Below, piece by piece: positions 42,206 through 54,297 of a stretch of 64,000 nucleotides of DNA. Source of the stretch: Capra hircus (lineage: Eukaryota > Chordata > Mammalia > Artiodactyla > Bovidae); contig NW_017189517.1 of the NCBI RefSeq assembly GCF_001704415.2, forward strand, positions 8,691,167 through 8,755,166, given 5' to 3'. A model generated the notes under the pieces. That model saw only the letters and a list, made by a program, of their open reading frames with translations, did no database searches and was not told where the DNA came from. Position 1 is the stretch's first letter. Each line of letters opens with the position of its first letter. Position numbers and translations under genes: made by a program.

Positions 42206-42979
42206 CTGCTGCTGTTCTAGAAAGGTTTTTATCCTGCCACAAAGATCATGGCTTATCTTCCTCTTCTGGTCTTTGAAAGACCAGAGTAGCTGTGGTTCGC
42301 CTAAGGGCAGCCTTTTCTAGCTCTATGATGCCTGGGCAGAGACCAAGAACATCCCATACAGCTTTGCCTGCAGGAGCTTTGGGCTTTCTATCAAGAAACC
42401 TGGATTGGTGATCCCCACTAAAGACAAAAATGGGTGAGAGTCATAGGTTTTCTAAAATCCTGCCACTTGCTGGCTTTTTCTCACAGAATAATGTAAATCA
42501 GAAAATGAAAATAAATGTCAAAAATGCTGAGATATAGAAGACGTTATCTTCAAGTGTTACGTTGCTCAGCCAAAGATTTGCCTGAATAGCCTTACTTTAA
42601 AATCTCTATAGCTCTCCTGCTCCTGCCTAGAGTGTCAGGGTGACAACTTTCCAGTCAGAAGGAGAGTGTGTGGGCCTCATGTTCAGGGAGCAGATGGCTT
42701 CCAAGTGCTTTTCACAAAGCATGTTTCCAACCTGGGAGGCCAGGATTCTGGGAGCACTCTCACTGTTTCAGACACTTTATCTCTGCTCACCCATTCAACA
42801 GCACCCCTTCTTTGGCTGCAGTGATTCTGTTAACAAAATTGGTCTACAACTGTGTTAAATGATGTCCAAATGAAAACGATGAACTCTTCACAAACAACTC
42901 AGATCAAAGTTTCCTCTGGCCTCAGATGGGCCTGTGTAGGACCGAAGTGACAGATTCTTTAATGAAGTGAGAAAAATCT
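42206..42979. other. Unassigned sequence
   Basis: Two overlapping 64-72 codon frames at 42640-42862 lack any domain. Confidence 0.4.
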
Positions 42980-43112
42980 GCTCATTCATTCAACAGGCTT
43001 TAATCAAGGACCTACTATGTGTCTGGCCCTGTGTTCAGCCCCTAGGAATGCAAAGATAAATAAGACATTTCTGTCTTCAAGGATTTAAAGTCTTATTGGA
43101 TGAGATTGGTAA
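42980..43112 (-). repeat. L2 LINE 3' end
   Basis: Reversed L2 tail: TCATTCATTCAACAGGCTTT, GGACCTACTATGTGTCTGGC, AGGAATGCAAAGATAAATAA. Confidence 0.8.
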
Positions 43113-43489
43113 GTTGTAATACATTGTTACAGGTGATGCTGAAGTGACCCAAGAACCAAAGTAAAATTGCTCCTGTATCTAACACTTGAAAATTTGAACA
43201 CCAAAATAAATTGTTTCAGTGTTGAGTCATAACCCAAAGTATAATCAACTCCCATAATTCCAAATGGAGATAAATGAAAGATTGAATAAATTAATGAGGA
43301 GAAGGGATGAATTCCTTATAGAAGAATTCTAATTAAAATGTGAAAGGATGAGAGAAATATAAAATCACTGTTAGAATACTATAGTGATAAATACTGCAGG
43401 CAAGATATGATTAATGCTAAAGTTAATAGGTGAAACTTTAGGGCAAAATGGGATAAATGTATAGCCTCAAAGTATTCCCCCAAATATTT
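43113..43489. other. Unassigned AT-rich sequence
   Basis: No element recognised. Confidence 0.4.
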
Positions 43490-44015
43490 ATTAGTTACTG
43501 TGGAGGTTTTAACAAATGTCCACAAATTATTTGCTGCTTTTTCTTCCAGGAAGTATAACTTTGTTCCTCTCTTCTTGTGTGTGGGTTGGACTTAGTGACT
43601 CACTTCTAATGAATAGAGTATGGAAAAGGAACGATAATAACTTTACAGTGGAAAAACATGACATTTTGAAAAGTATCTGACCAGTACTCTTCAGAAGTGT
43701 CAAGGTTAAAAATAAGGAAAGAGAGAAACTGTCAGATGGGAGAGAACTAAAGAGACATTGACAGCTAAATGCAGTGTGTGATCTTGCTCTGGCTCCTGGC
43801 ACAGCAAAAGGATATCAGTGGAAAACTGGTGAAATCCAAGTAAGTTCTATAGTTGAGTTAGTAGTATTGTACCAATGCTAATTTCTTAGTTTTAATTAAT
43901 GTGTAATGAATCCGTGAGATGGTAACATTAGAGAAGCTAAGTGAATGATTTGTGGAAACTGCATAACATTTACAACTCTTTTGTAAATATAAAAGTATTT
44001 CAAAAGAAAAAGTGT
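43490..44015 (+). repeat. Old L1M 3' UTR
   Basis: Characteristic old-L1 3' UTR order: AGTATCTGACCAGTACTCTT, AAGTGTCAAGGTTAAAAATA, AGAGACATTGACAGCTAAAT, ACTGGTGAAATCCAAGTAAG, TAGTATTGTACCAATGCTAA, then AACTCTTTTGTAAATATAAA. Confidence 0.75.
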
Positions 44016-44026
44016 TAAACTGTTAC

Positions 44027-44289
44027 GCTGCTGCTGCTAAGTCGCTTCAGTCGTGTCCAACTCTGTGCAACCCCATAGACGGCAGCCCACCAGGCTCCCC
44101 TGTCCCTGGGGTTCTCTAGGCAAGAACACTGGAGTGGGTTGCCATTTCCTTATCCAATGCACGAAACTGAAAAGTGAAAGTGAAGTTGCTCAGTCGTGTC
44201 CCACTCTTCACGACCCCATGGACTGCAGCCTACCAGGCTCCTCCGTCCATAGGATTTTCCAGGCAAGAGTACTGGAGTGGAGTGCCATT
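44027..44289 (-). mobile_element. BovA2 SINE
   Basis: Reversed full two-monomer copy. The (CTG)n tail starts at 44027 (GCTGCTGCTGCTAAGTCGCT), followed by CATAGACGGCAGCCCACCAG, the GAAAAGTGAAAGTGAAGTTG linker and ACCCCATGGACTGCAGCCTA. Inserted just beyond an old L1 3' end. Confidence 0.95.
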
Positions 44290-45474
44290 ATAAGCACATG
44301 AAAATAAAGCCAACCTTTGAATATTACTGGGGAGTTTTCAAGAGGAAGCGAGGTTTGAGTCTTGAAAGAAAAGTAGAGGCTTGCTAGGTAGACAAGGCAG
44401 GGGAGGCAAATCCACAGAGGACACTCAGTACACTGAGTCCCTTGGGAAAACTGCAGCGGCATGAAACAGCTTCCCAGTTTGGAGAAGCAGACTAGCTACA
44501 GTATTTGGGATTTCCATTTCTTAGAGACACACTGTCCTAGATTTCCAGCTCTCACTGAAAGTGTTCTCCTCTCTTCCAAGATCAGACTCAGCAGAGGATG
44601 TATGCTGAACTTCTCAGCTAGTTTCATATTCTCTTCTTCTCTTTGGGGTGTTTTCTTTCTCTATCCATGTTGGCTCACTGATAGTGAGCTGTCATTCTGG
44701 CAAGCAGAGATACCATACATGGGAGAGAAATTAAAATGAAAAGAGCTGGTGATGAGCATTATTTATAATTTGAATAGTCTCTGTTGAATATAATAGCCGA
44801 GCTGTTAAGCCAACTCCTAATGCCTTCAGACAATAGTAAAATGCTCCTCAATTATAACGGTGTGTTTGAGAGACTGATGCTGTGTGAACCATAATGGGGT
44901 TGGGGATACAGTGGAGGAGGACACATGACAGGAAAAAAGCTTAAAGCAAATGAAATGTTTCAAGATATCCTGTCCCCTTGCCCTACCCACCTCAGCACCC
45001 ACCCCACCCCCTTTTCTCTCCCTAGCATATCTAACAAGTTGTTGGCCGGGAACATAAATGTCCACTAGAGAACAGAATCATATTCTTTAGGACTTGAGAT
45101 GAGAACATTTACCTCCAGAAGCTTAAATGGGAAATAAGGCATAGACTCCTGAGACTGTGGCTAAGAGCTGATCCAAGATGGTGCCCTCTTCCATTACAGC
45201 CTCACATGGCTTCTGAGCCAAGATCATTTCAGGGAGATTTGAGGCCCCTCTCTTGAAGGGTAGCTTATGTCCTACTCTGAAGAAGAACTATAAATATACA
45301 AAATATGATTATTGCAGTGCAGAAGAGAGACATAAGACTCTAGAGCTCAGGGAGAAAGAAGGACTGGTGATCCATGGGCCTGACTACCTTCAGGACATTC
45401 TTTGTATTTCCAGAGCACCTTGGGCTTACCCCAACCAAAGCACTCATCATAGTCTATTTTTCCTGCCTATTTGC
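44290..45474. other. Unassigned sequence
   Basis: No gene or named repeat. Frames of 77-92 codons lack domains. Confidence 0.4.
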
Positions 45475-45600
45475 CTTTCTCACTAGATTGTGAGACCTGC
45501 AAGGGTGGGGACTGTGTCTCAATAGTGTCCTTAGCATCTACTATAGAGGTTGGCACAGAGTAGATGCAGAGGACTGTTTGTTGAATCCATTCATCTATTT
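45475..45600 (+). repeat. L2 LINE 3' end
   Basis: CACTAGATTGTGAGACCTGC, GGTGGGGACTGTGTCTCAAT, AGGTTGGCACAGAGTAGATG, TGTTTGTTGAATCC. Confidence 0.8.
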
Positions 45601-45624
45601 CATAAATAATTATCATATACCTAC

Positions 45625-46125
45625 TTTGATGGTTACTTTTATGTATCAACTTGAGTGAGCCATGATGTGTCCAGATATTTGGTCAACATTATTCTAGGCA
45701 ACTCTGCAAGGGTATTTATGGGTGAGATTAACTTGAATCTGAACTAAGTGAAGTAGAATGCCCTCATGACGTGAGTGGGCCTCATTTAATTAGTTGAAAA
45801 GCCTGGATAAAACAAAAATGCTGACTCTCCTGTGGGTAAAAGGGAATTCCTCTTTCCTGACCGCTGAGCTGGGACATCAGTATTTTCCTGCCTTCAGATT
45901 CGAACTGAAACATTAGGTCTTCTTGGGTCTTGAATCACTGGTTTTTGGACTGAAACATACAGCGTTGGCTCTTCTGATTCTCAGGCTTTCAGACTTGAAC
46001 TAGAACTGCATCATGGACTCTTCTGGGTCTACAGTTTGCTGACTGCATATCATGGAACTTGTCAGCCTTCTTAATTGTGTAAACCAATTTCATATAGTAA
46101 ATCAGTCTCTCTCAATCCCTCTCAG
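45625..46125 (+). repeat. Ancient mammalian interspersed repeat, family not named
   Basis: GATGGTTACTTTTATGTATC, AACTTGAGTGAGCCATGATG, CCAGATATTTGGTCAACATT, GTGAGTGGGCCTCATTTAAT, GGGACATCAGTATTTTCCTG and AGCCTTCTTAATTGTGTAAA form a well-known, widespread mammalian repeat. Successive CTTCTGGGTCT-like segments repeat within it. I recognise the text but cannot assign the class safely. Confidence 0.7.
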
Positions 46126-46454
46126 GTATTGTGGAGCAGAGACAAGTTATTCTCACAGTACTCTTTCTAAACTCTCGATCCACCAGAGCCAAAGGCCCAG
46201 ATGCTGGAATGGATGCCAGAGAAAAGTACCTCCTCCAATTCTGTCAGCTTCATTACTCTAATGGGAATGACACTATTTTTTTCTAGTTGAATAAATGATC
46301 TTAACTAATGGACTCTAAGTATCAGTATTATTTCTGCAAGATGATTACTGAAAATTAATATAGGTTTTTCAGCTATTGCATCTCTCAGACTAGTTTAGCA
46401 GTGAGATTGTAATAGGCAGGGTAGTCCTGGACGCTAGCCAGTGTGAAGGAATGA

Positions 46455-46645
46455 CAAGCATTGGCATGGTAGCCTGGGAACCTGAGTTCTTATCTTGTAT
46501 CTGAGTCTACATGTGTGACCACAGCCCAGTCCCTTAGCTTTTCTGATCCTAGGTTTATTCATTTACAAAAATGGAAAAAGGTTATTTGTTCTGCCTCCCT
46601 TAGAAGATATGTGTGAAAATCAAACTCAATAAAATAAATAAATAG
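46455..46645 (+). repeat. MIR SINE with A-rich tail
   Basis: TAGCCTGGGAACCTGAGTTC, CATGTGTGACCACAGCCCAG, TTAGCTTTTCTGATCCTAGG, then (AAAT)n. Confidence 0.65.
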
Positions 46646-47264
46646 ACCAAGAGGCCATGAAGCATTATGGTCATAAAAGATTTTATTTTCCATCTTTCAT
46701 AGCCCACCCCATGTGACAGTATTTGTATACCACACATGACAGGGTTAATATTTGGACTGACAACTTCTGTTAACTCTGGTAGTTTTCCTTAAATAAACTT
46801 AATTTTTATAGTTCAGAACTCATGTTTGCAAAATTAATGAGGGGAAAGATCAATGCCACATAATAAGATATTTCTAAAAATACCAAATAATTAGATTTAA
46901 TATTAACAGCATTTTTAAAAGTCCTGCTTACATCCATCCTAAATATTTCTCAAATCTATTCCATATCTATGATCACTACCCTCAGGGCCAATGCCAGCCC
47001 TTATGACCTCTTCGTGTGAATTAGAACACAGTGTCTCTTTCTCAAATAGGGTAAGGCCTCTCACTGAAGTTCTTGGTGACTGGAGCCCAGACTAGATTCC
47101 AGCTCCCATTTGCCCCCTTAGTCAAGCACTCTTGTGCAGTGATAAACCTGAACAACTGTATGCAGCCACCCTTACTGTCCTCATTTAAGCCATGGGATCA
47201 TATCCTGATTATGACAATAGCTTTTCAGTGAATTATCTGGTCCTGGCCCCATTTGTACACCATG
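46646..47264. other. Unassigned sequence
   Basis: No element recognised; the last 200 bp may be an extension of the L2 that follows. Confidence 0.4.
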
Positions 47265-47880
47265 CCTGCTTCTGCCAGAATACAAACCTGACCATGGTGT
47301 TCTCATGCCCAAAGTCTTAGGATGGCTCTCCATTTCTTTGAGAATAAATTCCAGTTTTCTTAGCGTTATGCAAGGGGTCCTTTATGAGCTGAGCCTTATC
47401 TTCTAGCTTTGTCTCTGTGCTGAAAATTCCAAGTTCCCATAACATCAGAACTTGTAGTTCTCCACAGGCTTCCTGCTATTTTATGCTTTCAGTCTTTGTT
47501 CCTACTGATTCTTCTGCATAGACTGCCTCCTAGGCCCACACTTCTTCTCTCCTTAATGAAATCCCATTCATCTTGAAGGTTCAGTTTGGTGTCACTGCCC
47601 CCAGAAATCTTTCCCTTGCCAGCCCAGCTTGTGCTGAGGAAGGCATGAGGATGAGATATTACCCCAGTGCATAAGTCTTCCTTTCCACTACCATTCTAGA
47701 ACTGACCACATGACTTGTCAATGTTCTACTATGTCTCTCTTTTTCCTACTAGAGGTCAGTGAATATAAGGACTGTTTCTTATTCAACATCGTACTCCTAG
47801 CAATGAGCAGAGTGCCTGCCACATAATTATGGGTTTAAGATGCATTTACTGAATGGATGAAAGAATGAATGAAGAATCAT
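47265..47880 (+). repeat. L2 LINE 3' part, about 600 bp
   Basis: Ordered L2 text: GGATGGCTCTCCATTTCTTT, ATGCAAGGGGTCCTTTATGA, TTAATGAAATCCCATTCATC, CACTGCCCCCAGAAATCTTT, TAAGGACTGTTTCTTATTCA, CAGAGTGCCTGCCACATAAT, ACTGAATGGATGAAAGAATG. Confidence 0.82.
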
Positions 47881-48060
47881 AGAATGCTAGCACCAAAAGG
47901 GATTTAATAAATGTTCTAGTTCAGTTTCTTTACTAAATTAGGAGAAAACTTAGACCCAGAGAGGGTAAATAGTTAATGATAGTCACATAGCTAGTTAAGA
48001 ATTAAAGTAGGCTTAGGATCAAAATTCCTTTCCTCTTATCTTTACATTTTCCTACACTGA
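47881..48060 (-). repeat. MIR-like SINE, old copy
   Basis: AGAATGCTAGCACCAAAAGG, AAACTTAGACCCAGAGAGGG, GTCACATAGCTAGTTAAGAA follow a reversed MIR-like order. Confidence 0.6.
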
Positions 48061-48589
48061 CCCCAGACTTATTATCTCTTTAATATCCAACTAAATAGAC
48101 AGGTATTTTTCTTGAGAGAATTTTCAATTTATAAATCTCTGCTCAAATGCTTTTCCCCCTATTTTCTGGCAAATACCATCTGTCAACTGGTATTTTATGT
48201 GAATGGAATAACAGAAGGTTTGTGCTCTTCAGAAAGTGTTAGAAGTTAATACTTCCCGCTGTGATCCATATTTGGTTGCTTAAAGAGAAAAAGTCTTTTT
48301 CAGCATGAATAAGGAAAAATCAACTTGAAGCTTAACTAATTCCTTTAGAAACTGTGGTTGAGTTCAAGGTTGCTTTGATCCTTATGAAACTCTTTTGGAA
48401 GTGTGACATGTCTTTTTTTTTTTTTTAATATAACTCTATCCCCCAAGAGATATCAGAACAAGAGATTGATAAAATTATTAGCTTTGAAACCATTGAAGAA
48501 TTTACAATGGAGAAAAGGCTGATGTAGACTCCATAAATTCTAAACCTCTATATATACATAAAAATGGTTAAAATTTTAAAAATGGTTAA
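48061..48589. other. Unassigned AT-rich sequence
   Basis: Includes a T14 run near 48413-48426. No gene recognised. Confidence 0.4.
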
Positions 48590-49265
48590 AATAATAAGGC
48601 AAAAAACAGATGAGAAAAAATTACCAGTAAATATGACAAAGGACTATAATCTAAGAAGCTCATACAAATTGCTAAGAAAAACATTAAGAGACTCAATAGA
48701 TAAGTGGGCAATGTAGATGAACAATTTATAAAAGGAAGTGTTATTAGTAAACAAGCATATGGGAAAATATTTAAACCTTCTAGCAAGAAACAAAGTAAAA
48801 AAGAGAACATTAATGAAATGCTTTTTATAGACATTAAGCTAGTCAAAACCAAAATGCTATTGACTATCCACAATGTTGTGGTAAAATTGGCACATGCCTA
48901 AGTCACTGGTGGCAGTGTAGGCTGGGATAAACATTTTGGGTTTGGATATGTATAGCCTTTGGCATAGTAGTGATCTTGCTTCTGAGAATTCAACCTCAGG
49001 AAGTAATCCAAAAGGAGAAAATAAACCATAGTCATAAAAATGTCCATTTAAGTGTTAGCTAGGGTAGAAAAATAAGAAACCATCTAAATATTTAATAAAG
49101 GTAAAGTATCTGGTGAAGCAGTAATCATCTAAAGGATGAGACATTATGCAGTCATTATAACTATGATTTGGAAGATAATGTAAATAGCACAGAAAATGCT
49201 TACGACATAAAAAGTGAAAAATAAAGGATAAAGAATATAACTCTAGTATAGTCATGGTTTTAATA
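48590..49265 (+). repeat. Ancient L1 ORF2 3' part
   Basis: Degenerate L1 ORF2 end: AATAGATAAGTGGGCAATGT, AAAATGCTATTGACTATCCA, ACTGGTGGCAGTGTAGGCTG, GATGAGACATTATGCAGTCA. All frames are broken. It is much older than the L1 at 16-24 kb. Confidence 0.6.
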
Positions 49266-51060
49266 TTTTGTTGGCGTGGACCCAGTTCCTCTGTCCTCAT
49301 AGTCCCATGAGAGAACTTTCACTCCACTCCTCAGGAGGAAGTAGTATCAAAGAGGCCTTTTAGCTCTTCTCTTTATCTCTTACTTTTCATCTCCTAGGGA
49401 GGAAAAATGACTTATCTGATTAACAAGCTAGGGAAGGGGGTCACTGAGTACATGCATACATATGTTTGTTGCTTGCTCTCTTTGGGAGCACTTGCTCTTC
49501 TCCCTACCTCTGTTTCCATGTATGATAAGGAGAGCTGGATCAGGGCTCAGGACCTAGCTTCCAGGCAAGACTAGAAGTCTCCCTCTTTGTTGTCCCCCGC
49601 CTCCTGCTTATCCAGGGTATGACTTTCTGTGTACTGGGAAATGCCTGGTCTGCAGACCCAGTTCTTCCCATATGCAAATCCCATGTTATTTGACTTGAAA
49701 GGGAGTCAAATGGAACCTCCACTTTGGTAACTAGTCTAAACCACTTCTCCCAATCCTTTACCAACTATAAACAAATAAGTTTCACCCAGTTCCTGTGTCT
49801 AATTCTCAACTGCTTTCAGAGAGAATAAAAAAAGGCTGAGTAATGAACTCCCCACAATCCTAACACAGCCATGCCCAAGGACCTAGAAGGGAGTCCCAGC
49901 AAAATTAAACCCATTTGATTTATTGGAGGGGTAAATATGGTTGTGAAATCTTTCCCTTTCTTTCATTTGATTTTCCATTAATCTTGTCTGAGATATGAAT
50001 AGCTCCAAACCTGTAGGAAGGTAGTAACTACTTCTGGTCTTGGTCCAGGTAATAGTATGTGAGTGGCATCCACCCAGAAACCATTTTTCTAAGGACTTTG
50101 GCAAGCTTCTTAGGGGCAAGAATAGTTTTGTATTTCCCAGGGGTGGCTCTTGAGGGACTATTAACTAGTATAACAATGGGAACCTAACCCAAGTTGGATC
50201 AATAAGATCTCTTCCCTAGCATTTTAAAAGCTAATCTGAGAATAAAACTGATACAGAAATGGATTGACAATGGAGAAGAAGAGTATAGTTAGGGTGTATG
50301 GAAGCCCCTGGCTCCAGGTATTGCTGACAACCAGCTATATATAGCCTTTCTTCTTCTCTACTTGGTAACCTAGACCAATAAATTCTCATTTTGGCATAAG
50401 CTGGCTGGAGTTGGAATCCACCTAAGTTCTGACTGCAGAGGGAAACTCTCTGTGAAACTCAATCCCATCAAGTGGTGCTTTGGGATCAGTAATGAAGCTG
50501 CCCTGACTTTCATCTAAGGCCTACTCAGGAAGGTTGTATGAAACTATAAAACGTAATCTCTGTCAGAGAAAGGCTATTCTGCATATACTCCATAAGAAGT
50601 CACAGTTTAAATAATCCCAACACCAGTGTTTTTAAACAGAAGATTAAATCAAAATTGTTCAAAATCACTCTCTGCTGTATTTCATCAACTCTGTTAGAAT
50701 CACAGCAGGTATGAATGAGTAGCAAATTCATGAATTGTGCATTAGTTTCTCTTTTCCCCAAGGCTAATTGTTTGCTTTATTTTTCTTCTATTAGTGCTGT
50801 CACTGCACAGTGATATATAGTAAGCCTTGCATCTTGATGAGAAACAAAAAGAAAATTTTAAATGTGGATATAATTATACAATGCCACAGAGTTTGTTTCC
50901 TTTTTCTCCCCACTAGCTCTCATCAAGGCAAGAGTTTTTGGAAATTAACACAATCAGTCCTGAGAATAAATATGTCAACAAACAGAGTTTGTACATCTGC
51001 TGACTGCTCTCTCCATGAAGAACATTATCTAGAGTTGATCTTTAGCTACTAGGTTGCACA

Positions 51061-51063
<3 letters not shown>
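49266..51063. other. Unassigned sequence
   Basis: About 1.8 kb with no gene or named repeat; frames up to 81 codons lack domains. Confidence 0.4.
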
Positions 51064-51095
<32 letters not shown>

Positions 51096-51119
51096 TGTGC
51101 GCATAAGCACATGTGTGTG
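51064..51119. repeat. (TG)n microsatellite with second short run
   Basis: TG run 51064-51094, then TGTGCGCATAAGCACATGTG with a small inverted repeat. Confidence 0.93.
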
Positions 51120-52374
51120 TAGGTAGGCTGAAATTCACACTATAGGTTGTTTTCCAAACTGAGAGCTCCCTTTCCTGACCTGAATGGCTGTGGGTGGTGA
51201 CTACAGACTTTGTACCTGGAGTCAGGAGCTCTTTCTCTCCTTGGCACACTGGGCATCCTTCGCTTTTATCAAGTCTGCCAGATAATCCCTGAAATGGCAG
51301 TCAATATTTACTTTGCCTTAGGTCAAATTCTGTTTCTCTTTCACTCTAAGTATCATTTGAGAATGCAGAGAATATTGGTGATAGCCAGAACTTCCAGAAC
51401 TAATTAATACTATCAGCCACTTATTGGCATAAACTCCTCCTCTATCTCCATTTTTTCAATGAATAGAATCAGGTTCTAAAGAACTTCTTAAACACCTTGA
51501 AATGAAAAAAAAAAATTACAATCACATGTCTATCCCTCAGGTCTTTTTGAAAGTTTCATTTCAATACAAGTTTTATTTCCCTTTCCTTTCCATCATTGTC
51601 TTATAAAAAATGAAATCAAGATATGTTTTGTTCTTTAATCTGATACATCTCTTTCCATAATGGAGACACTGACCACAAGCCACTCTTCAGAACTTTGACT
51701 CGTCTTGTTTTATTTTCCTCACAGATCTTATGCTCCTATGGAAGACTGAAGAGAAAGTGTAGTCCTTCTGGGTAGTCTATATGTCAGGGGATATGAGCTG
51801 ATAGGAAAATGATAGATGTTCTCTTAGATTCCATCTCTCAGTGAATCAAGGCATCCACAATACCAATGAGCACGTGGCGAAAGGTTTGTGCTTCATATTA
51901 AGGGGTGCCTGACTCAGTCAAGACTGTCATGTGCTTAAAGTAAACATGAGAGTAGCCAATTAAAATATTAATATAAAGTAAAATAATAATAATAGTATAA
52001 AGAAAGAAGGCCCCCCAAAAATAAAAAATAAAAATATTAATAAACTCTAGCAAAGAGTGAATACATTGTGACACACAAAGTGAATTTGCTAGATTATAAA
52101 TATTGAGAAGTAATTACCTTTTAACATAAACCTAATTATTTGTATATAAATTTAAGTTTGCAAAGCACCTTCATTATAATCAAGTGAGAGCAGCATCACC
52201 AGTACATTATTTTTCTGCTGCTATTCATAGCAAAATTTCTAAAAATACAAGTTGTCTATACTCATTGCCTCTCCTTTGCCTTCCATTGTCTCCTCAACCA
52301 CTCCAATAGGCTTTTGTGAAACATTCTTCAGCAACCACCTTTATTATATATAATTAATATGTTCTAGTATTATA
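51120..52374. other. Unassigned AT-rich sequence
   Basis: No gene recognised; A-rich runs near 51510 and 52015-52035. Confidence 0.4.
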
Positions 52375-52448
52375 TTCGGTTGGCCAAAAAGTTCATTTGA
52401 GTTTTTTGTAAGATAAGAAAACCCAAATGAAATTTTTGGCCCACTCAA
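52375..52448. mobile_element. Mariner MITE
   Basis: Seventy-four bp made almost entirely of two inverted repeats: CGGTTGGCCAAAAAGTTCAT with TTGAGTTTTTT on the left, mirrored by ACCCAAATGAAATTTTTGGC on the right. TA dinucleotides flank it (52373-52374, 52449-52450). This is the MADE1/ruminant mariner type: it depends on a mariner transposase in trans and would form a near-perfect RNA hairpin if transcribed. Confidence 0.9.
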
Positions 52449-52716
52449 TATTTCTCAGTAATCTCCATGTGGCTAGGTTTGTTGGTCAATTCCCATTTCT
52501 CATTTTACTTCATCTCTTGGCAAAATTTGACACAATTTATTGCTTTCTTCCTGCCTTGTGAAGTGCTAATCTCTTTTATTTCTCCTTCTACCTCACTAGC
52601 TGTTCCTTCCTAGTTTCCTTTGTTGATTCCCATCTGACCTACTTAATCTCTTAATGTACAAGTGACCCAGGTTCAGCCCTTGGATCTCTTCTCTTTTTCA
52701 TTTACATCTTCCTCTT
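52449..52716. other. Unassigned spacer
   Basis: No element recognised. Confidence 0.35.
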
Positions 52717-52726
52717 TCAGTTCAGT

Positions 52727-54240
52727 TCAGTTGCTCAGTTGTGTCCAACTCTTTGCGACCCCATGAGTCGCAGCATGCCAGGCCTCCCTGTCCATCACCG
52801 ACACCCGGAGTTCACTCAGACTCACGTCCATCGAGTCAGTGATGCCATCCAGCCATCTCTTCCTCTGTCGTCCCCTTCTCCTCCTGCCCCCAATCCCTCC
52901 CAGCATCAGAGTCTTTTCCAATGAGTCAACTCTTCGCATCAGGTGGCCAAAGTACTGGAGTTTCAGCTTCAGCATCAGTCCTTCCAACAAACACCCAGGA
53001 CTGATCTTTAAATGGACTGGTTGGATCTTCTTGCAGTCCAAGGGACTCTCAAGAGTCTTCTCCAACACCACAGTTCAAAACCATCAATTCTTTGGCGCTC
53101 ACCTTTCTTCACAGTCCAACTCTCACATCCATACATGCGGACCTTTGTTGGCAAAGTAATGCCTCTGCTTTTTAATATGTTGTCTAGGTTGGTCATAAAT
53201 TTCCTTCCAAGGAGTCACTGTCTTTTAATTTCATGGCTGCAGTCGCTATCTGCAGTGATTTTGGAGCCCCAAGAAATAAAAAGTCCGACACTGTTTCCAC
53301 TGTTTCCCCATCTATTTCCCATGAAGTGATGGGACCAGAGGCCATGATCTTAGTTTTCTGAATGTTGAGCTTTAAGCCAACTGTTTCACTCTCCTCTTTC
53401 ACTTTCATCAAGAGGCTTTTTAAGTCCTCTTCACTTTCTGCCATAAGGGTGGTGTCATCTGCATATATGAGGTTATTGATATTTCTCCCGGCAATCTTGA
53501 TTCCAGCTTGGGCTTCTTCCAGCCCAGCATTTCTCATGATGTACTCTGCACATAAGTTAAATAAACAGGGTGACGATATACAGCCTTGATGTACTCCTTT
53601 TCCTATTTGGAACCAGTCTGTTGTTCCATGTCCAGTTCTAACTGTTGCTTCCTGACCTGCATATAGGTTTTTCAAGAGGCAGGTCAGGTGGTCTGGTATT
53701 CCCATCTCTCTCAGAATTTTCCACAGTTTATTGTGATCCAGACAGTCAAAGGCTTTGACATAGTCAATAAAGCAGAAATAAATGTTTTTCTGGAACTCTC
53801 TTGCTTTTTCGATCATCCATCGGATGTTGGTAATTTAATCTCTGGTTCCTCTGCCTTTTCTAAAACCAGCTTGAACATCTGGAAGTTCATGGTTCACATA
53901 TTGTTGAAGTCTGGCTTGGAGAACTTTGAGCATAACTTTACTAGCATGTGAGATGAGTACAAATGTGCAGTAGTTTGAGCATTCTTTGTCATTGCCTTTC
54001 TTTGGCATTACCTTTCTTTGGAATTGGAATGAAAATTGAACTTTTCCAGGCCTGTGGCCACTGCTGAGTTTTCCAAATTTGCTGGCATATTGAGTGCAGC
54101 ACTTTCACAGCATCATCTTTCAGGATTTGAAATAGCTCAACTGGAATTCCATCACCTCCACTAGCTTTGTTCATAGTGATGCTTTCTAAGGCCCACTTGA
54201 CTTCACATTCCAGGTTGTCTGGCTCTAGGTGAGTGATCAC
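52727..54240 (-). pseudogene. BovB reverse transcriptase, frameshifted
   Basis: The RT starts in 53989-54240 (ALESITMNKASGGDGIPVEL, FIPIPKKGNAK) where a frame break and a small duplication of the AAGAAAGGCAATGCC-like text occur near 53995. The main piece, 53193-53816, keeps motif A (FIDYVKAFDCLDHNKLWKIL), QGCISSPCLFN and catalytic YADD at its residues 118-121. A further shift near 53270 separates it from the C-terminal pieces (53008-53196 with MYGCESWTVKKGE, and 52727-53071 with LKLQYFGHLMRRVDSLEKTL). Compared with the copy at 34.3-35.9 kb its central RT is better preserved. Confidence 0.93.
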
Positions 54241-54297
54241 ACCATCGTGATTATCTTGGTCATGAAGATCTTTTTTGTACAGTTCTTCTGCGTATTC

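Noticed and set aside
51064..51119. TG/CA runs as possible Z-DNA regulatory elements (also at 31304 and 14996)
   Set aside because: Ordinary microsatellites; nothing in the flanks supports a regulatory role.
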